This document shows, in pieces, positions 36,930-43,345 of a DNA stretch of 64,000 nucleotides (the stretch's first letter is position 1; each line of letters starts with the position of its first letter). Where the stretch lies: the NCBI RefSeq assembly GCF_004123845.1, contig NZ_NBDP01000007.1:496001-560000 (forward strand), given 5' to 3'. Below the pieces are notes generated by a model, which was not told where the DNA came from, made no database searches, and saw only the letters and a program-made list of their open reading frames with translations. The translations under genes were made by a program, and so were the position numbers. This DNA comes from Allobosea sp. Tri-44 (GTDB lineage: Bacteria > Pseudomonadota > Alphaproteobacteria > Rhizobiales > Beijerinckiaceae).

Positions 36930-37934
36930 TCAGGCGGCGAGCGCCGACGCGTCGCCGGCCAGCAGCGTGATCGAGGCGAGGCGCTTGGCAGTGGCGGCTG
37001 CCGGCGTGTCGATAACGAATTCGGCGATGCCAAAGCGGGTCGAGAGCGCATCGAGTTCGCGCCGGACGTCCTCGGCCGTCCCGGCGAGAATGCTTGGACG
37101 GCGGATCTCAGTGGTATAGGACGCCGCTCCGGCCTGGCGGGCGAACTCTGCGGCCTGCTCCTCGCTGCCGAGGTTGACGCTCTGGCCATTGTCGAGCGTC
37201 AGCCGAACCACGCGCAAAGGCTCGGTCAGCGCCCTCGCCTCCTCGGCCGTCGCGGCGGCGAGCGCCGCCAGCCCGAGCAGCGGAAGCTCGGTTGCGCCGG
37301 CCTTGGCATGAGCGTCGAGCGCCGCCTCCAGCGCCTTCGGATCGCCGTTCAGCTGGCCGGCAAAAACAAAGCGCCAGCCGTGTTTGGCCGCGAGCCGGGC
37401 GCTGTCGGGGCTCGCGCCGAGCAGGAAGCGCTCGGCGGCTACGGGCGGCTTGGGCAGGGCCTGCGCGCCCGCGAGCGGATCGCTCGCATCGAGCACTCCA
37501 GCGAGGAAACCATCGAGCTCGGCCAGCAATGCCTCAAAGGAGCGGGCGCGCTCCGGATCGTGCTGGATGCGCAGGGCCTTGGTCGAGAGCGGCAGGCCGC
37601 CCGGCGCCTTGCCAATGCCGAGATCGATACGGCCCGGTGCCAGCGCCGCAAGCAGGTTGAAGGTCTCCGCAACCTTGTACGGGCTGTAATGCTGCAACAG
37701 CACGCCGCCGGAACCGACGCGGATGCGCCGGGTCCGGGCGATCAGATGCGCGACCAGCACTTCGGGCGCCGAGCTGGCAAGACCGGGAAAGCCGTGATGC
37801 TCGGCGAGCCAGAAACGGCGATAGCCCAGCCGCTCGGCAGCCTGCGCCAGCGCGATCGTGCGCTGCAGGGCATCGACCGCGCTCTCGCCATCGAGGATCG
37901 GGCTCTTGTCGAGCAGGCTCAGGGAATAGGCCAT
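36930..37934 (-). CDS. LLM flavin-dependent oxidoreductase, MsnO8 family
   Basis: A protein of 334 residues from MAYSLSLLDKSPILDGESAV. It is typical of the MsnO8-type group of luciferase-like proteins: FWLAEHHGFPGLASSAPEVL near residue 42, RRIRVGSGGVLLQHYSPYKV near 68, and LLAALAPGRIDLGIGKAPGG near 93. The longer reading frame upstream is only the overlap with the flavin reductase. It lies 17 bp from both neighbours. It probably oxidises a sulfur intermediate with FMNH2; no specific substrate can be named. Confidence 0.85.
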   Translation of the reverse strand: MAYSLSLLDKSPILDGESAVDALQRTIALAQAAERLGYRRFWLAEHHGFPGLASSAPEVLVAHLIARTRRIRVGSGGVLLQHYSPYKVAETFNLLAALAPGRIDLGIGKAPGGLPLSTKALRIQHDPERARSFEALLAELDGFLAGVLDASDPLAGAQALPKPPVAAERFLLGASPDSARLAAKHGWRFVFAGQLNGDPKALEAALDAHAKAGATELPLLGLAALAAATAEEARALTEPLRVVRLTLDNGQSVNLGSEEQAAEFARQAGAASYTTEIRRPSILAGTAEDVRRELDALSTRFGIAEFVIDTPAAATAKRLASITLLAGDASALAA

Positions 37935-37951
37935 GGGGTATCTCGCAGGGG

Positions 37952-38542
37952 TCAGATGCTGCGCAGGTCGAGGGCCGTGCGCGCCTCCTCGGCCATCCAG
38001 CCGAGGCGTTCGTAATCGCCGCGCCAGTAGAGCAGCGCGGCGTCGTCGCCGCCGAGCCTGACCTCCTGCACGCGGCCGATGACGATGGCGTGGGAATGCC
38101 GCTCGATCAGCTCCTCGACCTCGCAATCGAGTGCGACTAGTGCGCCCTCCAGCAGCGGCGCGCCGGTGACGCCTTCGGTCCAGCTCGCCCCGGCATAGCG
38201 CGCCTCGCCCTTCTCGCCGGCACGGCCGGCAAAGCGATCGGCGATCTGCTTTTGCGTGGCATTGAGGATGTTGACGCCGAAGCTGCGATAACGGGCGAGC
38301 ACGGGAAAGCTCGACGACGTCAGATTGAGGCCGAACATCACGGTCGGTGGCTCGGCCGAGAGCGAAGACAGCGAGGTGACGGTGAGGCCGGTGCGATCCT
38401 CGCTTTGCCCGGTCGTGATGACGCTGACGCCGCCGGCGAGATGGCGCAGCGCCGAGCGGAAGCTCGGCGGCTCAGCCTGCGCGACCCGGCCGAGCGGACG
38501 GGAGACTGCAGATGCGGGCGGAACGAGCGAGACGACGGTCAT
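37952..38542 (-). CDS. Flavin reductase family protein (FMN reductase for the LLM oxygenases)
   Basis: A protein of 196 residues from MTVVSLVPPASAVSRPLGRV, preceded by GAGG. The split-barrel flavin reductase domain shows FRSALRHLAGGVSVITTG, TGLTVTSLSSLSAEPPTVMF, FGVNILNATQKQIADRFAG and HAIVIGRVQEVRLG, as in HpaC/RutF/DszD. It supplies reduced FMN to the three luciferase-like enzymes downstream. It is the first long gene of the operon. The 434-base untranslated region ahead of it holds the riboswitch candidate, a 19-codon ORF and hairpins. Confidence 0.92.
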   Translation of the reverse strand: MTVVSLVPPASAVSRPLGRVAQAEPPSFRSALRHLAGGVSVITTGQSEDRTGLTVTSLSSLSAEPPTVMFGLNLTSSSFPVLARYRSFGVNILNATQKQIADRFAGRAGEKGEARYAGASWTEGVTGAPLLEGALVALDCEVEELIERHSHAIVIGRVQEVRLGGDDAALLYWRGDYERLGWMAEEARTALDLRSI

Positions 38543-38579
38543 GAGGGCCTCAGCTGACGAGAGGACGCAGCGCACCGCA

Positions 38580-38597
38580 CGTCGTCAGTTGACGACG
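38580..38597 (-). promoter_or_regulatory. Perfect inverted repeat in the sulfur-operon leader
   Basis: CGTCGTCA-N2-TGACGACG (8-bp arms) lies between the small leader ORF and the flavin reductase start, 38 bases ahead of the ATG. As RNA it can form a 6-bp stem with a 6-base loop. It could be an attenuator element or an operator; neither can be decided here. Confidence 0.4.
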
Positions 38598-38672
38598 CTC
38601 CGGCCGATCGAGCCGGCGCGCTGAATCTGCTGGAAAGAGACGGGTCCTGCGGTCAGGCCGCGGGACGAAGGA

Positions 38673-38732
38673 TCAGGAACATCGCGGCAGCGCCGCGAAG
38701 GGCTCGGGATCCGAAGTAATACTCAGCTTCAT
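38673..38732 (-). CDS. Putative 19-residue leader peptide MKLSITSDPEPFAALPRCS
   Basis: A short ORF in the sulfur-operon leader. GGAG lies 8 bases before its ATG, and this GGAG forms the 3' arm of a small hairpin (CTCCG-AGAG-CGGAG) that could hide it. A 12-codon ORF beginning at 38767 ends in a TGA that overlaps this ATG (ATGA). The peptide ends Arg-Cys-Ser, so ribosome speed at the Cys codon could report cysteine supply. Hairpins follow before the flavin reductase gene. Translation is not proven. Confidence 0.4.
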   Translation of the reverse strand: MKLSITSDPEPFAALPRCS

Positions 38733-38773
38733 TGACGTGTCTCCGCTCTCGGAGCCCACGATTTCATCGTGGT

Positions 38774-38823
38774 GCTTTTAGCATTGGTGACGCGGTGCAA
38801 GCTGCTCCAGCAAATCCCGCGAC
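38774..38823 (-). promoter_or_regulatory. SAM-II (SAM-alpha) riboswitch-like aptamer
   Basis: Read on the minus strand: P1 5' arm CGCGG (38821-38817), then the conserved GATTTG (38816-38811), a 9-base loop, the conserved CTTGCA (38801-38796), P1 3' arm CCGCG (38795-38791), and the conserved terminal GCTAAAAGC (38782-38774). The motif order and loop length agree with SAM-II aptamers as I know them. Deviations: the segment between P1 and GCTAAA is 8 rather than about 10 bases, lacks the usual UUAAA, and the pseudoknot (AGCTTG with CAA-T-GCT) needs a bulge. It lies ahead of a sulfur-acquisition operon, which fits. Confidence 0.62.
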
Positions 38824-38854
38824 ATCAGCGATGTCATCGCTTCGGTTGTCGTGA

Positions 38855-38883
38855 ATGATCTTCCACGCGGCCCACGCCGTCAA
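38855..38883 (-). promoter_or_regulatory. Possible sigma-70-type promoter of the sulfur operon
   Basis: TTGACG (38883-38878) and GATCAT (38860-38855) are separated by 17 bases on the minus strand. Transcription would begin near 38848, about 25 bases ahead of the riboswitch-like P1 stem, which is a sensible place. The -10 match is weak. Confidence 0.35.
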
Positions 38884-38976
38884 TGAAACGGCTTTTCAAA
38901 GTTGCGCCCTCCGCTGGCAGAACAACCTTCCACGATTTACCCCAACAGGCGTTTTACTCTCATGCCGGCGCATCGC

Positions 38977-39624
38977 TCATTTCGCCTGGAGGTGGGGTCG
39001 GATGACGGTGAGCATGCGCTCGGCTGGCGTATTCGGCGGGAAGAAGCCGAGATACTGGCCGGCCCGATCCATCACATAGACATAGGCCGAGTGGTCGACC
39101 GTGTACTCGTCCTTGCCGGTTTCGACCCTCTCGTAGAACACCTTGTAGGCATCGGCCGCCTGGCGGACTGCCTCGGCCGATCCGGTCAGGCCGACCAGGC
39201 GCGGATGGAACAACGAGACATAGGTCGAAAGATGCTCGGCCGTGTCCCGCTCGGGATCGAGCGTGATGAAGAGCGGCTGGATCGCCTCGCCATCCGGGCC
39301 GAGCTGGTCGACGGCGCGAGATATCTCCTGGAGATCGGTCGGGCAGATATCCGGGCAGTAGCTGAAGCCGAAATAGACCAGCAGAAGCTTGCCGCGGAAA
39401 TCGGTGTCGCGGCGAATGCGGCCGGTGTGATCGCTCAGCTCGAAAGCGCCGCCGACCGGCTCGCGATTCCACATCAAGATGTCCATCAGCTCGGCGGCCG
39501 AGCGGCGGCGCGGCTCCTCGGCGCGCAGCAGGCCCGACCAGACGGTGACGAACAACAGGGTGAACGCTGCGGCCAGCACCGCTTGCCAGAACAGGCCCGC
39601 GATGCGGAGCTGACGGGCGCGCAT
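38977..39624 (-). CDS. Sco1/SenC-family copper chaperone-like protein
   Basis: A 215-residue thioredoxin-fold protein anchored by one N-terminal TM segment (GLFWQAVLAAAFTLLFVTVW, residues 10-29). It has the copper-binding motif CPDIC (Cys90, Cys94) in YFGFSYCPDICPTDLQEI and the conserved distal His in VDHSAYVYVMD near 178. LFITLDPERDT is also typical. Sco proteins deliver copper to cytochrome oxidase CuA or act as thiol reductases. It follows the MBL-fold gene by 3 bp, an unusual partner; no oxidase genes are nearby. Confidence 0.92.
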   Translation of the reverse strand: MRARQLRIAGLFWQAVLAAAFTLLFVTVWSGLLRAEEPRRRSAAELMDILMWNREPVGGAFELSDHTGRIRRDTDFRGKLLLVYFGFSYCPDICPTDLQEISRAVDQLGPDGEAIQPLFITLDPERDTAEHLSTYVSLFHPRLVGLTGSAEAVRQAADAYKVFYERVETGKDEYTVDHSAYVYVMDRAGQYLGFFPPNTPAERMLTVIRPHLQAK

Positions 39625-39627
39625 CGC

Positions 39628-40746
39628 TCAGGCCGAGAAGATCAGGCGGCTGCCGGTGGTCGGCACGATGACGTTCTCCGGCAGCTGCGCCTGCGCCTCC
39701 AACGCGAAGTTCAGGCCCGAGCAATGCATTGGAACGACCACATCGGGTTTCAGCTTGCCGACCTCGGCGACGACCTGCTGGAGATAGTCCTTCGGCGCCG
39801 GCCCGAGATGGAAGCCGCCGACGATGGCATGCACCTTCTCGACACCGGAGACCTCCTGCGCCTGCCGGACCGAGTTGACGATGCCGACATGGCCGCAGGA
39901 GCTGATCACCACCAGGCCCTTGCCGCGGATGTTGAAGCAGGTCGCGTGCTCGTGGACATGCTCGTCCGGGATGATCTTCCCCTGCAGCTCGGCCGGGCTG
40001 TAATGGCTGGCGTCGCAGCCGAGCCCGTCCTTGATGGCACGCTCGACGAAGGTATTGGGCAGGATGCGCTCGATCGAGCGCCGCTTGATCTGCCCGGTGG
40101 TGAAGGCATGGCCGGCGACGACGGTCGGGGTCTCGCAGAGCACTGTCGCAACCTGGCGCGCCGTGAGCTCGCGGCGGTCGAGCTGGCCGAAATCGGTGAA
40201 CTGGCCCTGGACGCTACTCGGACTGACACGATGGCAGAAATTATCCTCGCCGCCGGCATAGAGCTTGAGGTCCGGCGCAAGCGCGTCGCGATATTTGGCG
40301 AGGAAGCCGTCGAGGCCGCCGTAATGATCGTGGTGGCCATGGCTGACGATCAGGGCATCGATCTTGGTCGGATCGACCTTGAGGATGCCGATATTGTTCA
40401 GCAGTGCATCGGGACTGTAGCCGAAGTCGAGCAGGATGGTGCGGCCCTCGTCGGCGCGCTGCGATTCCAGGAAGAGCGACAGGCCCCATTGATTGTGCAA
40501 GACCTGGCGATAATCGGCGCCGCGGCCCGAGCCCGGCGGCTGATGCTGTACGCCCTGGACGGTGCTTGGCTTCAGGAACTGGTCATGGGCTGAATCGATC
40601 AGCACACGCATCGACAGGCGGTCGACGGTGGGCACTTCGATTGGCGCGGCGCTGGCGATCTCGACACAGGCGAAGCTCGTAGCGGCGCCGGCCGCGAGCG
40701 CAGCCGACAGCTTGAGGAAGGAACGGCGCTCGATCGCCTCTGTCAT
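39628..40746 (-). CDS. Tat-exported MBL-fold metallo-hydrolase
   Basis: A protein of 372 residues starting MTEAIERRSFLKLSAALAAG, with a clear twin-arginine signal (ERRSFLKL) and hydrophobic stretch to about residue 35. The metallo-beta-lactamase fold shows the metal motif SHGHHDHYGGLDGF near 125, a later His in VISSCGHVGIVNSVRQA and VVPMHCSGLNF near the end. It resembles the periplasmic MBL proteins annotated as ribofuranosylaminobenzene phosphate synthase-like, whose reactions are mostly unknown. It is cotranscribed with the Sco-like gene. Confidence 0.82.
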   Translation of the reverse strand: MTEAIERRSFLKLSAALAAGAATSFACVEIASAAPIEVPTVDRLSMRVLIDSAHDQFLKPSTVQGVQHQPPGSGRGADYRQVLHNQWGLSLFLESQRADEGRTILLDFGYSPDALLNNIGILKVDPTKIDALIVSHGHHDHYGGLDGFLAKYRDALAPDLKLYAGGEDNFCHRVSPSSVQGQFTDFGQLDRRELTARQVATVLCETPTVVAGHAFTTGQIKRRSIERILPNTFVERAIKDGLGCDASHYSPAELQGKIIPDEHVHEHATCFNIRGKGLVVISSCGHVGIVNSVRQAQEVSGVEKVHAIVGGFHLGPAPKDYLQQVVAEVGKLKPDVVVPMHCSGLNFALEAQAQLPENVIVPTTGSRLIFSA

Positions 40747-40977
40747 GACCGTGAACCCTTGCCTGGGCACGGCATACGCGCCGCAGGCGCGAGACTAGCC
40801 GGCCAGCCGGAGGGAAGGTTTCCATAGTTCGGCGATCGGGCAGGAGGATTGCCTCCCTGCCGCATCCGGTAACGAAACGAAGCTTTCGTGTTCGAACAAA
40901 GCGCCCATCGTCAACGCGCGACGCTTTGATCCGCTTCAAACAACAGCGGCAAGGCCGATGGCGATCGGTGATTTCGA

Positions 40978-41688
40978 CTATGAGCGCTCGCCGAGCAGGG
41001 CGAAGTTCGCCAGGCTGATCAGATGGGCGTGGATGGGCGCCAGATAGCCTTTCCGCCGCAGATCGAGCCAGATTTCGTCCGACAGCGCGTTGAGGCGCTC
41101 TTCGCTCACTGCCGTGAAGCCGGAGAAGCTCGAGGTCGCGCCGTTGGCCGACCGTATCTCGATGTTGATCGTTTGGAACAGGTCGAGGGCCTTGAGCTCG
41201 GCGGTGAAGGTGGCCGTGGCTTTCGCAGCATCGGCATATTCGCCGACGAAGGTGATGACCCGCTGCAATGCTTCCGCCGGCTCGCCGTCCTCGGTGAAGA
41301 GGCGCTCGCCCTGCTCACTCTGCAGCCCGGAGAAGCCGCCATCGACGCAAATGACCTGCTGCTCCGACGAGACCTCGCCACCGACGAATGGGTAGCGCCG
41401 CAGATAGGCCGGCGCATGCTGGCCGCGCCAGCGCCCCTCGCCATCGACGAAACAGCTCTCGCCGGGACGCATCCCCACCATGAACAGCGGCGAGACGGTT
41501 CCCGCTTCATCCAGGAAGAGAATTGGCATGTCGCGGCATGCGACCGCGAACTCCGGCATCAGCGCCGGCAGCACATGGGCTCCGGACGCGAATGCGTAGG
41601 GTGCCTCCGACGGGGCGACCCGCGCCTCGCGATGCTCATTGCGGTCGAGCACGGTGATGCTTGAATAGAACAGCGGCAAGGGCGCCAT
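40978..41688 (-). CDS. SapC-family protein
   Basis: A protein of 236 residues from MAPLPLFYSSITVLDRNEHR, with GAGGA ahead of the ATG. The SapC family pattern is clear: Y-F-S-I-LDR-H at the N-terminus, FAVACRDMPILFLDEAGTVS, PLFMVGMRPGESCFVDGEGR, WRGQHAPAYLRRYPFVGGEV and the GERLFTEDGEP stretch. The family is named after a gene in the Campylobacter S-layer locus and its biochemical role is unknown. It lies 25 bp after the TpsB gene on the same strand, which suggests a function in adhesin export or surface assembly. A 231-bp gap before the MBL-fold gene holds only weak hairpins. Confidence 0.85.
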   Translation of the reverse strand: MAPLPLFYSSITVLDRNEHREARVAPSEAPYAFASGAHVLPALMPEFAVACRDMPILFLDEAGTVSPLFMVGMRPGESCFVDGEGRWRGQHAPAYLRRYPFVGGEVSSEQQVICVDGGFSGLQSEQGERLFTEDGEPAEALQRVITFVGEYADAAKATATFTAELKALDLFQTINIEIRSANGATSSFSGFTAVSEERLNALSDEIWLDLRRKGYLAPIHAHLISLANFALLGERS

Positions 41689-41713
41689 GATCGGATCCTC
41701 GTCAGAAAAAAGC

Positions 41714-43345
41714 TCAGATGCTCGCGCGCAAAGTGAGCCGGAAATAGAGTTCGACATCGCGCTGCGCGGCCGAGACGCGCTGGAGCGGCCGCCCGACGCC
41801 ACCTTCGAGCGATGCCCAGTCGAGCGGGCGCCAGATCAGCCCTGCGCCCACCGAGGTGGCGTGCGTCACCCGCGCGCCGTTGAGATACGTCTGGCCGTGG
41901 TCGAGGAAGACGAAGGTATCGAGCTTCAGCGGCTCCGGCAGCGCATAATGCAGTTCCGCCTGGCCGTAGAAGCCCGAATTGCCGAAGGCGCTGCCGATCG
42001 GGTAGCCGCGAACCGTCGTCGGACCGCCGATCTGGAATATCTGGTCACCCGGCAGTTGCGATTCCGTCGTATATTGCCCGGCGCCGACGAGCGAACCGTA
42101 GATATCATCGGTGATGCGCCAGAGCGAAGCGCTGTTGCCGGTCCAGATCGTATAATTGCGCTTGGCGCCCGCCAGCGTGTCCTCATGCGCCACCTGCGTC
42201 CAGTTCACGCTCGTGGAGTGCGTTAGGTTGGGCAGGTTCACGGTCAGCAAGCCGCCAGCCGAGGTCTTGATGTAGTTGGTGTCGACCGTCGAGATGTCGA
42301 GGAGCTTGCTGCGACCGCGACCGCGGCCGAGTGCGCCGGTCGCCTGTAGCAGAATGGTATCGGTGGCGAAGATCGGCTGCGAAAGCGTGAGCGCCCCGCT
42401 TTCGGATATGCCCTCGGGGCGCAGTTCACGGATGGAGCCGCCGACGATGCGATAGGCCGAGCGCGTATAGGTCACGCCGAGCCGCGTGCCCCAGGGCGAG
42501 ACCGGAATTGTATAGCTGCCGGTACCGAGGATGCTACCCCGCGCCCGCGAGCCGTAGAGCACCAGCTTGTCGTCGATGCCAAGCAGATTATGGTGGCGCA
42601 GGAAGAGAGTGCCCTGATAACGACCGGTCGAGAGCACGCCCTGATTGTCGTAGGAAATCTGGGCGGTGTTTCGCAGCGGCTCGGTCAGCGCAAGATCGAT
42701 ATCCGTCAAGCCGAAGCTCGCGCCAGCTGCAAGCTGGGCCCGGACCTGCAGTTCATTGAGGCGGTTGAAGATCGAGACTTGGCGATTGAGCGCCGGCGCA
42801 TCGACGACGTCGTCCTCAGCGATCGGCACCTGCGCACGGATATACCAGGGCCAGGTCTGCACGGCCCCGCTGATGCCGACCTTTCCGATCCGCCCCTCGA
42901 CGAGCTTGACCTTGAGCACGCCGCCGTCGAGCTTCTGCGGCGGCAGCACGGCGCTCGCCGTGATCTGGCCCTTCGCGGCATAGAGGTCGTTGACCTCCTG
43001 GACGAGCTTGCCGATCGCGGCGAGATCGACCCGCTTGCCGAGATAGCGGGCCCGGATGGCATCGAGCTCGGCCTGGCTGATAAACTTCGATGTGTCGAAG
43101 TCGACCCGCGTCAGCACCACCGTCGCGCCGCCCGCAGGGAATTCGAGCCTTGGCCCTGGCGTGGGCGCCACCACGCCCGGGCCGCGCTGACGCGGCGGTG
43201 CGGTCTGGCGCTCGATCTCGCGCCGCTGGCGCGCAGCTTCGTTCTCCAGTGTCTGCGGCAGGACCTGCGCAAGCGTCGGCCCTGCGGCGATGCCCGCTGC
43301 AAGAGCCAGACCGAAACCGACGGCGACGCGTCTTACGCGGTTCAA
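41714..43345 (-). CDS. Two-partner secretion outer-membrane transporter (TpsB; ShlB/FhaC/HecB family)
   Basis: A 543-residue Omp85-superfamily protein. It has a signal peptide (VAVGFGLALAAGIAAGPTLA), then an Arg/Pro-rich linker and two POTRA domains (about 75-155, VVLTRVDFDTSKFISQAELD; and 156-230). A 16-strand barrel follows, with the conserved VRGY motif in GGPTTVRGYPIGSAFG near residue 444 and a terminal beta signal. It exports the adjacent giant adhesin. The start is TTG: TTGA overlaps the adhesin stop, and GAGGAG lies five bases upstream, so translation is probably coupled. Confidence 0.92.
   Translation of the reverse strand: MNRVRRVAVGFGLALAAGIAAGPTLAQVLPQTLENEAARQRREIERQTAPPRQRGPGVVAPTPGPRLEFPAGGATVVLTRVDFDTSKFISQAELDAIRARYLGKRVDLAAIGKLVQEVNDLYAAKGQITASAVLPPQKLDGGVLKVKLVEGRIGKVGISGAVQTWPWYIRAQVPIAEDDVVDAPALNRQVSIFNRLNELQVRAQLAAGASFGLTDIDLALTEPLRNTAQISYDNQGVLSTGRYQGTLFLRHHNLLGIDDKLVLYGSRARGSILGTGSYTIPVSPWGTRLGVTYTRSAYRIVGGSIRELRPEGISESGALTLSQPIFATDTILLQATGALGRGRGRSKLLDISTVDTNYIKTSAGGLLTVNLPNLTHSTSVNWTQVAHEDTLAGAKRNYTIWTGNSASLWRITDDIYGSLVGAGQYTTESQLPGDQIFQIGGPTTVRGYPIGSAFGNSGFYGQAELHYALPEPLKLDTFVFLDHGQTYLNGARVTHATSVGAGLIWRPLDWASLEGGVGRPLQRVSAAQRDVELYFRLTLRASI

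Noticed and set aside
40839..40861. Hairpin with a GGCAGG-AGG/CCTCCCTGCC stem as a terminator for the sapC gene
   Set aside because: It lies more than 110 bases past the sapC stop, has a bulge and no U-run. It is too weak to call.
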